Below, in pieces: positions 21,964-35,854 of a stretch of 64,000 nt of DNA. Source of the DNA: Anolis sagrei (taxonomy: Eukaryota; Chordata; Lepidosauria; Squamata; Anolidae); NCBI RefSeq assembly GCF_037176765.1, contig NC_090025.1:17595545-17659544 (forward strand), read 5' to 3'. The translations under genes were made by a program, and so were the position numbers. The first letter of the stretch is position 1. The number at the start of each line of letters is the position of its first letter. The notes under the pieces were generated by a model, which saw nothing but the letters and a program-made list of their open reading frames with translations, made no database searches and had not been told where the DNA came from.

Positions 21964-24900
21964 TACTCAAAAGGACCTTATTACTCCTAATTTCCTTCCA
22001 GAGCAGGGATAGGAAAAATAGGGACTTTGTTGACTTCTGCAGGAAACTGACGCCTGCATCTCCTGCTGTAGCCATTTTAAAATCCCTAAATGTCCTTTCA
22101 GGGATTCGGCCTGAAAAGGACCCAACTCTGCTCTATACCTACTTAATACAGATTCTTATTTAGAGAGCATTTTGTTAAGGATTCACAGCAATTTCGTTCA
22201 CCTTTGCGGACGAAACTATTTGTCTGGCCTGATTTCTGGACAAATGTTCGATGGTCCTCACCATCACCTGTGGATCTGCATTAGCCAGCTGTGCTAAAGT
22301 TTTGTATCCTGAGTTGTAAAGCTGTTTGGCTCGAGCCTGTGGAGGAAGATGACAATTAATTGCAAGAGGAAGCAATCAGTGAAACAAAGCATGCTATAAC
22401 AACATGGATGTAAAACATTCTTAGAAAGCAGAATGGTTTAATGCACAGCTTTCCAACCTTTTCATGTTGGTGACAAGCTTTATGCATCGTTTCGCAACAT
22501 GGTATTTCAGTTTTACAAGCAAATTGGAGATTAAACTAACCCCTTGTAAGGGTTTCATCCCCCTCCCCCTTCTACAAACACACACACACACACAGTCTCA
22601 TATAATCTTTACTGTATAAATGAGGTTTGGGTAGTTTTCCTTTAACACTTCTCAAGTACTACAGTTCATTCTTGTGTAGTTTTCTCTACAGCCACTCAAG
22701 TCATTCATCACAAACATCATTGTCAACAGATTTTCTTTTTTTAATTAGAAACTTTAGTGGTAGTTACTGCAACCAAATCAGTAAATTGTGCAAAATATAG
22801 AAGTTATAACAGTACCTACACTGTAACAGCACTAGCACTCCACTTCTGTAGTGATTAAAGCTTTCTGGAATATTTAAATGGACGTTGGATGACCATGCAG
22901 GGGTGCTTTGATTGTGTGTTCCATACTGGCTTAAGGGGTCTGGGCTAGATGCCCTTTAGGGGTGTCTTCCAGTGGTTTATCTTTCTCTTGAGGTTTCTGA
23001 ACTGAAACTGTCAGTTGGGAGGTCTTTGACTCTGTCTTCCTGCCTGGCTGAAGGAGGCTGGACTAGATGCCCTTTGAGGGTCTCCTCATTCTCCAGGGGT
23101 GGCCAACATGCTCCCTCCATTGACTGGCAGTCAGCTTTTGTTTGTGGGGGCATTTCATGCGACACACCTGTGGGCTGCAGGAGACACACTAGTGTGTTGT
23201 GACACGTAGTTTGGAAAGCTCTGATTGGGTTTTGGAGACAGTGAATAATAGAATAGAATGTGTGAATATTATTGTGGATGTTTGCATATGTTTTGCTCCT
23301 GTGCCAGACACCTATGAAATCCAGTTATACTAACCTCTAAAACACCGTTCACCTCCATCAGAGGGATGAGCTCTGCCTTAACACAATAGCTCAGTTTCTT
23401 GGTAAGTTCTGTCAACAGCGCTTTGTAAACCCAAAATTCATTCAGCTCCTGTAAGTTAATAATAAATAAAGTGGTCAGTGAAATTTCTGTTTATGATTAT
23501 ATTACTTGGAAAATTGCTGACTGAATCACGCTGTTTCTGGATGATACAATATTTTGCATCAATGACTTTAGTCCATCAAATGCAGCCCCCATGTAAAGGG
23601 TAGAAAGTCAGAAAAAAGATTACTTGGATGCCACTTGAAACTACAATTATAAGTTGGCAACAGTACAAGCCAACAAAAGAGGTCAGTGTCAATCTATTTG
23701 CCACAACTTCACTGAAGTCAAAATAGTTCTTTGAAGAAAGATTTTCAATTGCATTATCACAAAAACTCTATGAACTTATTGTTAATTCTCAATCTGAGGA
23801 TTCCTGGTAAGTAAGCAAATAAAACAGAAAGGAATGGTTTCAATTTCAGCTATACTTAGAGAAAAGATCCACTAAAAGGAATGAAAAGTAAGTTAGCCAT
23901 AATCAAGTCTCATTAAATCAAATGCATCTAATCAGACTAAAGTAGGAACCATCCCAGTATACTGAATGAAGATTACCTTTCAAGTAACATTGCATTGTTC
24001 AATTTGGGAATTAGAATAGGAATAACATGGAAAATTTTGGAGAATTATGAGTAATGAATGACGTTTCTGTGTTTTAGTCGTGATGCGATCTGCTATGACA
24101 CATTACCTCACAGAAGTGCAGAACTGAGGAGGAGAATGAAGAAGCTGAATTGAGAAGAGTTTGAATAAATCCTCGTGACAGGTTAAATTTTTCTGCCACC
24201 CTCCATATATTGGTCTCTTTTAACAAGGAAAGAAGAATGAAGGACAAGTAGAGTCTAGTGACGGTGTTGCTGTCCACATCCTAAGAAGACAGAAAGTTAT
24301 AATGTAAAAAACCACAGAAATCCACAAACATGTGGACAATTTCAACAGAAATGAGGAAACCATGAAAATGAACAAAATCTGAATACCAGTATTTAAAAAA
24401 CCCTCTAAAATCAGGACAGTAAATAAAGAACAACACTCAGAAAACAGAGGAATTCCAGGCATGAAACAATCAAGGCCAGCTAATACTTCCCAACAAAGGA
24501 TTCCCCCAGGCAGGAAGTAATCAGGCATTGAAGCTGCAAGGCTATTAAATGCTAACTAAGGTGGCCAATTGCAACATTCACACTTGCATCAAACAGACAA
24601 TAATTATTTCTTCCATGCTGGACATTTCACAGATATATAAATTTCAGGTGCCTACTTTCCAACAGACCTCACAACCTCTGAGGATGCCTGCCATAGATGT
24701 GGGTGAAATGTCAGGAGAGAAAGGTTCTGGAACATGGCCACACAGCCCGAAAAAATCACAGCAACCCAAAAAATGTGAGAGATTGAATGAATGATTTCTG
24801 GAAACTTATAACTGTTTTACAAAGCAAAGCATGTAATCACAGGAACTGTCTATCTATATTAATAAAAATGTAATGTTTATTTGAAGGATTAACATAACTC

Positions 24901-27900
24901 AAAAACTACTGGATGAATTGACACCAAATTTGGACACAATACACCCATCAGGCCAACGAGTGACCATCACACATAAAAACACTGAAGAATACAGCAGAAG
25001 AGATTTAAAAAGCCAAAAAGTAAAAACATAACATTACAACACAAACTACCCACCCACCCACATACATACATACACACACCCATACACATATATATGCAAA
25101 CACACATATATACACATATACACAAATATATACACACAATGCACATATACAGAGACTGGGCCACAGCAATGTGTGGCAGGGGATGGCTAGTTAGTCAATA
25201 TAATGTAAAAACTAGGGTTCAAATCCATAAACCCTAGAGAAACCTACTGGCTGACTTTGGGCAAGTCAACCTCTCTCAGCCTCAGAAAAAGGCAATCTTA
25301 CCAATAATACTCTGCGATAGGGTGATTTTAGGGTCAATGTAAGTCAATAATTACTTGAATGCACAATACAAAATAAATATCTCTTTCTTTTACCTTTTTG
25401 ATTCCTTGTCCGGAAGCCTTTTTCATAATAAAGCTCTCAGGCACTCCAACAAGATCAGCAACGTGCTGTTCTACTGGACTTAGCTGACTGTACTAGAGAA
25501 TACAATTGGGAATTAATCGGCTACATTACAAACCAAACACATGATATGATCCATCTGGACAAAAATATGAGAGGACATTGGCACTCAATAGCACTTAGAG
25601 CTGTACATACTTTAGCACCCAAGGAATTACTTGGAATGGGAATGCCTTTAGCCCCAGCAGTAAGTAAGTTGCCAACAAAATGCGAAAGAGAGCTGTTTGG
25701 GAAGAGATACCCTCAACAAGGATCTCCCACTGCTAACACCTTCTCTTGTTTACATTCAACTCAGCGTGTGGAAGGGAATAGGCTCTGAGGATCCCTTGTT
25801 CAAGAAAAACGCACTGAAATGCATCCTGTAGATATTTTTATAGTCTAAAACAAGATAAAATTCTTAATTTGAAATAAAAAAAACTTGCCTCTTTAAAATA
25901 CACGATCCAGTCTGGGGTACACTGAGAAGTCATCTCATATGGTGTTGTCAAATATAGTAAATGCAGGCAGCTTTCAAGGATAAGCCCTTCTAGCCCTTTC
26001 TTCAAGTCTCCGTAGAGTGCATTGCAATGTGCCAAATCAACAGAACCTAAACAGTATTCAAAAATAAATATTACACGTGTTAACCAACTCAGCAGACTTA
26101 TATTTTATTGTTTCCATTGCCAAGGAGAAACAGCTTCATGTGGCATCTCAATATGCTACCCAACCTCTAACCTCACTACCTAAAAAGAACTTTCCAAATG
26201 TAGAGAAAAACAAGGTAAAGGTGAAGGTGACATGAAGTCTAGTTGTGTCCGACTCTGGGGGGTGGTGCTCATCTCCATTTCTAAGTCGAAGAGCCAGCAT
26301 TATCCATAGACACCTCTAAGGTCTTATGGCCAGCATGACTGCATGCAGTGCCGTTACCTTTCTGCCAAAGTAGTACTTACTGATCTCACATTTACATGTT
26401 TTTGAACTGCTAGGTTGGAAGAAGCTGGTCCTAACAGCGGGAGCTCTTCTTGCTACCTGGATTCGAACCACCAACCTTTTGGTCAACAAGTTCAGTAGCT
26501 CAGCAGTTTAACCCGCTGCATCACCGGGGGGCAAACAAACAAACAACTATTTGTTACCAATTTAGTGCCATTAATTCAAAGATATATTCAACCACCACAA
26601 ACTGGACAAAACTTGCAATTCTTCCTGATCCGTGGCTGTACTGATACTGTAGGGAAATATCTATGACATTCCTATATAATGCTGAACAAAACATTGCAGT
26701 TTATTACTAACTTGATTCACAGTTTGTGTAATGGCTACCTGTGATCCTCCTTGTAACGCATGTCTACCTTGGCTGTGCTTTAAATATTAAAAACATATCT
26801 GCATCATGCTGCCAATATCAAAGAGATTCATAAGATTTTAGTGTAGTTATACTTTTACAGTTCAGCTGCTGAACAGCTCTCACAGTACAGAAGTTCTTCC
26901 TAATGTAAAGGAGATTCCACTTGAACATTAGGAAGAACTTCCTAACTGTGAGAGCTGTTCAGCAGTGGAACTCTCTGCCCTGCAGATTATTTATTTATTT
27001 ATTTACAGTATTTATATTCCGCTCTTTCACCCCGCAGGGGACTCAGGGCGGATTACAATGTACACATACATGGCAAACATTCAATGCCATAGACACACAG
27101 CACATATAGGCAGACAATCAGAGGCTATTTAATATTCCAATTTTCTGGCCACCAGGGGAGCTGTTGCTTCACTGTCCATCTGTGACACTGATGAAGTACT
27201 TTCCACATTCCCGGTATACTTTTGCTGGAGATTTTTATGGCCTCGTAAATTTGTTAAATTAGCCTCCCCACACATAGGTGATAACTAAATGTCCTACTTG
27301 ACAGGCTGCAAAGGTCGACAACAAGCTACACAAATTGACCGGAAGCTCACTCCAACCCGGGCTGGCTTCGAACTCATGACCTTTCGGTCAGTAGTGATCT
27401 TAATGCAGCTGACACCCAGCCAGCTGCGCCACAGCCCTGGTGCTTAGGTGTTTTGCTCCAGGATGGAGACAGTTCTACGTCAGAGGACTGTATTTACTTA
27501 TGTGTAATGTTTGTGTCACTTTACTTCCTTCATGTTCACAGCTGCATGTTGGGAATTTCAAGTGCAACATGCCATTTAAGAACATCATCTCACTTAGCAA
27601 CCGGAAATGTATGACATGCGACAGGAAATGGAAAGACATTCTGCTGACACTTGGTTCATCTTCCTCATGCAAAATAATTCTTACTGTGCCTCAGTCACAG
27701 TTAAGTTAGTGTATTTTGACCAAAGGTCTATAATCATAATCATAATATAATCATCTATTTATTAATTACTTGCCTCTCCATTCAGCTCAAGGTGGGGCAC
27801 AACACAGTTAAACTGAATACATCTATAAAATTACATATTCAAACATAGTAAAAATGCAACCATAAAGGCATATATGAAAACGTACACATTAAATACCTGA

Positions 27901-29126
27901 GACAAAGATTACCTTTGTAAGTTGCTTGTCCCAATGGAGTGATTTCTAGGTTATTCTGAAAACTTTGTATGCCATCACAGCTTGTTTTCTCTTTCAAGAG
28001 GGCCTTATCTTTCAGCCACTCCAACACCTCCATTGTTACATCACGCAGAGTCTTTTCTGTAGGCAGAAGCTGTGGTTGGACACTAAATAAGGTTATACGC
28101 ATGAACTGGTAAACCTCTTCGGGATTATTTGCTATCTGTAATGGAACAATACAAATACAAATATAAGGCCACTTAATAGTACTTTAAGAAAGCAAACCAG
28201 TGACGAGCAACTAGTTGATACTTTATCTAAGTTTCCCCTCCCAACCAGCCATCTGTGTTCTTAAGGTAGTTGAATTTATTACCATGTCGGAATTACCTTT
28301 AATCCAACCAATGATAAGAGTAAGCTTCGGATGCCCTTGTTCAGCTCTACCAAGAGATTGCTATAACAACTTTCAAGAGGACTGTATATTAAAGTTTGGA
28401 CCTAAAAATGATTAAAACAGTATCAATTGAAAGTCAGGTATCAAACCACATTTGCTTCCAACATTTCCCAAATGAGGCTCTCTCCTTGCTCTCCCATCAG
28501 TCCTCCTAACAGCATTCCTTTAATAATGTCATTTTATACATTAAGTGCACTGCTCTAGATTATCCCTACTGCAACTAAGAATTATGGGTTCTCAGAAGTG
28601 GCTCCAGATTTATATACTAACTTCTCTCACGAGCTGTGATTGTGTCATCTCCCTTCTAACTTTCCAGTGATGTAATTATACTGATCCAGGAAAATTGCAG
28701 GCAGAAATCTCTTTAGTGCTGCTTTTGAGTTTTTATACTGTAGGATGTTTTGCTGATGATTCTGTAATTACAGAAGCATGTTTTTGTAAGTTTTGTGATT
28801 TAATGCTGGTTGAAAGTTTGAACCTTTTGTTTTGGAAAGGTGGGATATAAAAAAGACCCAATCTGGTACAGAGGTTTAAGTGTTGGATCAAGGCTCTGGA
28901 GACCAGGGTCAGCCATGGATACCCAGTAAGTGATCTTGGCCAAGTCACACTCTCTTGGCCTCAGAGAGAGACAAAGAGAAACCTCTGTGTGATCACTATA
29001 AACCAGAAACTATTTGAAGAAACACAACCATGATATAAAAGCTAAAGTGAAAACAAACAAAATGAGCACAAAAAATATCCCAGCTTTGAAGATCTATCAC
29101 TTTTCAGTCTTTTTTCACTGCTGACT

Positions 29127-29170
<44 letters not shown>

Positions 29171-32100
29171 TTTTGTCGTGTCAGGAGTGACCTGAGAAAC
29201 TGCAAGTTGGTTCTGGTGTGAGAGAATTGGCCATCTGCAAGGACGTTGCCCAGGGGACGCCCAGATGATTTGATGTTTTATCATCCTTGTGGGAGGCTTC
29301 TCTCATGTCACCGCATGAGGAGCTGGAGCTGATAGAGGGAAGCTCATCTGCCTCTCCCCAGATTCGAACCTGCGACCTGTCGGTCTTAAGTCCTGCCGGC
29401 ACAGGGGTTTAACCCACTGCACCACCGGGGGCTCCATAATAATAATAATAATCATAATAATAATAATCTTTATTTATACCCCACCACCATCTCCCCCACC
29501 AGGGACTCAGAGCGGCTTACATGGAGCCAAGCCCGAACAACAAATTACAATACAAAAATACAAATTGCAGTAAAATAAACACCATTAGACATTTTATTCT
29601 GGCATGCAGAATATTATAAGATTAAAGTCCCCATAACCCCTGACTACTGGTCATGTTGGCTGGACTGAAACATTTAAAAACGTTTTTTAAGGATTTTTTA
29701 GGATTAATAATAATAATAATAATCATCATCTTTATTTATACCCTGCCACCATCTCCCCGAAGTGACTCGGGGCGGCTAACATGAGGCCAACCCCAAATGA
29801 TTACAATAAAGCCAAGAAAGTACATACAAAGAGACAATAACATCAAATAAAAATGCTTAACAATAAACATAATAATGACTAAATAGTGACTATATCATAA
29901 TAAAAGCAAAATATAAAATGCTAAAGGAATTTAACAAAGGCGAATTGGGCCAAATGCAATGGGTAAAAATTGTAAAACCCATGAGTGAAACTGATAGAAA
30001 GTGCATTGTCTAGTGGGTGGTTCGGGTGGGATAAAAAATAAGGTTAATCTCCACTGAGGGATGAGATGAATCTGAGATGAAGATCTCAGATTCTCCACCT
30101 GGTTTTGACAGTTTCATGGCTGATATGACTGTATTACAGCTGGAGTGTCACATTGCCTATCACTGCAGACTGTTGCCCTGATGGTTGGTTATCGAGCCAA
30201 CACCACTGGGAGGAGGGATCGGGTTTTTGCTGGTTTAGTGGATAAAGGGACTATTTTAACAGTAAACACCTTTTATAAACAGATACTTAAACAGATAATT
30301 TATAAGCAGGATTTTATTTTTACTACTCTATGTTATCCTGAAACCTAGGAGAAATGAACTATGCCACACAACTGAGGCAAGAGGATCTTCCTGTTATCTC
30401 CATAGACTGGAGAAAATATTAGGATTTCTTCACACTGTTTAGCATCTGACTGAGTATATGACTGGAATGGGGGGAAATATTAACATTACTGACACATACA
30501 GATATATTGTATCCCTTGGCATACCATGGGAAAATAATTGGTTCAACATGCAGAGAGAGGAATGGGAATTACACTAATTTCACAGAGTGAGACTGGAGAA
30601 TGCAGCAGAGCTGTTATTGCAAGGAGAAATCTGACTCCTGACCTCCAGAAGATCAAGAGATTCCTGCCCATCTTAGAGTTTCCCATACCATCCCAGGCCC
30701 ATGCCAACAGGATTAGCATTCTGATTAAACAAACAAAATATTGGAAATCGAGATATGATTATGTAATTATGTACTTTTCAAGGAGAGATACTAAGCCTTG
30801 CTATACTTGTAACCAAGGAAAAAGCACCCTAACGTATACTTACTAATAAGAGGAGAACCAAACTATTTCAGGGTAAGCTTGTGTTCTATAAGTTTTGAGT
30901 TCCTCCCTATACTACACCATCGACTTATCTTGATGACTTGGAAGTCCCCAAATTATCATTTTGTCGCTTAAGTTACCAGGTGCCTGTCCTTCTCTTGTGC
31001 TATAAGAATGCTTTCACCAGCTTTGTCAATGCCAGCACGACCAGCTCGGCCAACCATCTGCTTATATTGATTCTTCTTCAAGAACTCTGTGGCAACATAT
31101 GGGGCTCTTAAAATCACCCTGAGGAAAGATTGAAAATACATGTTAATTATAGTGCTAACAGTTTCCAAATATATTTACAATACATTGTTCTTCCCACGAT
31201 AAAAAGGCTTGAAGTTACTCTTATGACTTTTAAAATCTAATGATGTAAAACAATCTTTTGTAACATATAACATGATTTAAAAAATCATTCATTATTGCAA
31301 TTAGTACAAAGGTCGGCTGCCAGATTACTAATCGGGGCCAGCTATAGGGAGCATAAAAAAGTAGAAGTAAAGGTTTCCCCTTGATAATGGGGGGTGGTGC
31401 TCATCTCCATTTCTTAGCTGAAGAGCTGGCATTGTCCATAGACACCTCCAAGGTCATGTGGCAGGCATGAAGCACCGTTACCTTCCTATTGATCTATTTA
31501 CACTTGCATGTTTTCAAACCGCTTGGTTGGCAGAAGCTGGATCTAACAGTGGGAGCTAACCCCGCTCTCAGGATTTGAATCACCAACCTTTTGGTCAGCA
31601 AGTTCAACAGCTCAGAGGTTTGACCCACTGCACTACCGGGGGTCCTATAGGGAGCATACCATACCTCTATTAAAGCAGCTCCACTGGCTCCCAACAAGCT
31701 TCCGACCCAATTCAAAGTGCAGGTTATGTTCAAAAAGCTTATTTTCTAATGGGGAAACATGCAATCATATGTGCCCCTCTCTCTTCAGTTCTAGTACTGG
31801 ACTTCTTTCTCTGGATCCATGACATTAAGTGAAATGGAAGAACGACCCAGTTTTAGTTGTTTAAAGGCTAACCTTCGGGCTGGCAGGTTAACTCCAGCAG
31901 CAAGGGTTGATGTACAGGTAAGGAGACAGAGAATCCCTGAAGAATACGCTTCTTCTATCCGTTTTCTTTCATCGCTGGTAAGGTCACTGTGGTGGTAGGC
32001 AATTCCAAATGGAATAGTTCGTTTCAGTACTGGACAAAGTCTTCCATTACATATGTTTGTTAAATCCTTAATAAGATCTTGTTTTTCATTCTCCTTGAGC

Positions 32101-35100
32101 TGTCTGTAGTCTCTAGGGAGAGAAAACATGTTTGCTTATCACATGGCTTCAGATTTGTGTTGACAAGAAACATTTAATTCATAGTGATCATGTTGATCTG
32201 CTATAAACATGGCATGTATGATTGAAATATTTATGCAGAACAAAGATATGAGATGGAACTGTGAAGGTCTGATTTAGATCTGAATTACATTTGGGGAATA
32301 TACCTGTTCAAGTATTTGCATATCATTTCAGCAACATTTTCACAGTTCTTTTTAGTGGGACAGAAGACAAGGCAGGAGTAATTTGGTATAACTTCTGTCA
32401 CCAATGCAATGAGGTGGTCAGGGTCCATCTTCTGGAGACTACTGGAATACTAAAAAGGGTTTTAAAAAACCAAGGTTATAAAAACTGAAGCAAATTGTGT
32501 GACTCATATTCATCCAGATCTTCTACAAGCTGTCACAAAGATACATTATATATTTGTCAATGACTGATGCTTCAAACTTTAAACAACTATATTTTGTGTA
32601 AGAGATTTTTGTGCTCTTTATTTATTTATTTATTTAAAACATTTATATTCCACTTTTCTCCCCCCGAAGGGGGCTCAGGGTGGAGCACAGCATATACACG
32701 GAAAACATTCAATGCCAGGACACAGATTCACATACAATACATAAACATTAAAAATATTTATCAAAATATTAAAATACACCATTTAAAACCGTCCTAGTCA
32801 TTTGTGTCAAATCATTGGCCTGGCCATCTTTCCTATTGCCGCTTTATTGCCCTGACCCGAAAGCTTGGTCCCACAGCCAAGTTTTTACCATTCTTCTAAG
32901 GGATAAAAGAGAGGGGGCCGACCTGATCTCACCAGGAAGGGAGTTCCATAGCTGGGGAGCAATCACCGAGAAGGCCCTGTCTCTCATCCCCACCAATCGT
33001 GCCTGTGACAATGGCAGGATGGAAAGCAGGGCCTCCCTGGAGGATCTTAATCTCTGTGATGGTTCATAGCGGGAGATGCAGGTAATTTGGGCCAGGGCCG
33101 TTTTGGGATTTATAGGCCAAAGCCAGCACTTCGAATTGTGCCCGGTAGCAACTGGCAGCCAGTGGAGCTGGCATAACATCGGAGTTGCATGCTCCCTGTA
33201 TGCCGCCCGAGTTATTTATTTATTTATTTATTTACTTTGCTTATATACCGCTGTATCTCAAGCCCGAAGGCGACTCATAGCGGTTATTAACCTGGCTGCC
33301 TCTCGTTGGACTATTTGAAGTTTCCGAGCAGTCTTCAAAGGCAACCCCATGTAGATTGCGTTGCAGTAGTCTATCCTAGATGTAAAGAGAGCGTGGACCA
33401 CCATGGCCAAGTCTAAGGTATGGGCACAGCTGGCGCACAAGTTTTAATTGTGTAAACGCTCCCCCGGCCACCGTTGCAACCTGGGATTTCAGGTTCAGTG
33501 ATGAATCCAGGAGAACTCCCTTGGTTTTCATTTGAATACATGATTTATTTCTCCTGCTTGCTGTATCTTGGTTTTATACTTTATTGTTTTTAGGTAATGC
33601 TCTACTGAATTACTGTTGCATTTTGTATTTTTAATAGATCTTACATTTCACAGACAAATCTGTGTGATTTAAAAATGCAACCAACCAACTGTTGCTCAAT
33701 GTGTCACTTTAATAAAGGGAAAAACACATGATTCTTTGTCATGTTATATTAGCATCCATCACACAAAAATATTAGAATCCAGGTCATTCAATCAACTTAT
33801 GGGGAACATACAACTCCTCTGTTGCATCAGCTCCCTGGCTGCTGGTTTGCTATTGGGCACAATTCAAAGTGCTGGCTTTGGCCTATAAAGCCCAAAATGA
33901 TTTTGGTCCAACCTACCTGTCAGAACGCATTTCCCCTTATGAGTCAACTAGAGTTTTAAGATCAACTGGGGAGGTACTGCTCTCGGTCCCACCCTCCTTG
34001 CAAGCACGATTGGTAGGGACGAGAAACAGCCTTCTCAATGGCGGCTCCTTGGCTGTGGAACTCCCTCCTCAGTGACATCAGATAGGCCCCATCCCTTCTG
34101 GTCTTCAGAAAAAAGCTAAAGACCTGGCTTTGTAAGCAGGTGTTTAGAGAACAGAGCATTACTCCCCCCTTGTACAAAGGTATGTTTATTAGACTGTTTC
34201 TCTATGAGTTCTCCCATGCAAATAATCTGCTCCTTTTACCTCACCCTGAGTTTTTAAACCATTTTATCGTACATGCGGCCCGCTCACTGTTATGTTTGTT
34301 TATTGCTTTCTTATGCTTTGTGTATATTGCTTATTGTAGTCATATGTTTTCATATGTTTTTGTATTTTACTGCGATGTTTGTTTATTTTATTGTAATTTG
34401 TATTTTATTTTATTGCAATTTGTTGTTTGTGGCGGGGTATAAATAAAGTTTACTATTACGATTATTATTATTATTACAGATTTCAGCACCTTCTGAACAA
34501 GGATTATGGATTACTGAAATTAAGAACTTTATATTTTTTAATCAGTTTTATTGTTCTGTGTTTTAATTATTTTATAGTTTGATGGGGTGTGTTTTATTTT
34601 TATGTTTATATGTGGCACTGAATCTGGTCGGAATCTGCAAGCCACCTTGAGTCCCCTGCGGGTGAGAAAGGTGGGGTATAAATGAAGCAAGTAAATAAAT
34701 AAATAAATAATAAACTTTGATCATAGTTGCCATAGAACACCTAAATTTCTTGAGAAGTGCTCTCTAAGGTTAATTTTTTTCAATTAATGGTTTTTCCACT
34801 TCCATGGGGTCCTGCAACACCATTCTTTGCAAAAGTGGAGTGTATACTGGGCTCTGTTCGTAATATTTATGATTGTTATATTCTGTATCAAAAATCTAGG
34901 CACATTTATCTGCATTACCTTGAATTCTAGGAGACGACAAAATGTAAGACCATTTTCTGCTTTGCTGTCCACTTCATAGATGCTGTCTTTTATTTTAACA
35001 AATTCTTTCAATTCCACCTAGATTTTTAGAAATTAAATTTGTATAAAGATGAATATATTTTGGAAATGAATTTAAAAAGGAAAGGAAAAACATTCTTATT

Positions 35101-35811
35101 ATGACATAATGAATGATATGCTATAAATTACCTATCTGTTAACATTATGCTTAGCTCATGATGCTTTTATTTTAAAGGCAGCTAGATCAAGATACTTCCT
35201 GAGCCTGTCATGCTAGTTCATCATTGTTTTATACACTATATTTACTATATCTACTGGTACAAAGAAAAAATAATAGATACCTTCTTTCTTTCTCCCATTG
35301 TGACTATAGGGGAAGATTTTTCAAACCTCCGAGTATATCAAAATGACCTAAATATTTATAACCCCTTATGAATGCAATCATCTAAGAGTTAAACATTGCA
35401 TGCTGATAAAGTTCAATAAAGTTTTTTTAAAATATAAAAATGAACAATAAAAATTATATATAAAAAGTGTTTTCACATACATACTGGCCTGAAATTACTT
35501 GTGTAGTAGTCTGCTTTCAGGAACTGCTGCAGATCTTCAACGTTGCTTAACGTTGCACTCATTCCAATTATCTGAGTGGTTTCTATACAAAATGTATTAA
35601 AAATATTAAATTGTATCATTATTAATAATTAAGAACCACTTTCTTTAGCAGATTAATTGAAAATGCAACATCCATTTCTGATTCTGTCCCACTCTTTAAA
35701 AAAAAATACTGAATTCTAATTGAGGCAGCATAAAAGAAAGACTTGTATGCAGACAGCAAAGAACCTCAAGTGGGTGAGCAGAAGGATCAGATATACAGTT
35801 TACATAGACAT

Positions 35812-35854
<43 letters not shown>

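Noticed and set aside
21876-22163. Poly-Asn and poly-Ile frames across AAT tracts (also 29042, 35720, 52519, 61718)
   Set aside because: Frames produced by microsatellites with no homology.
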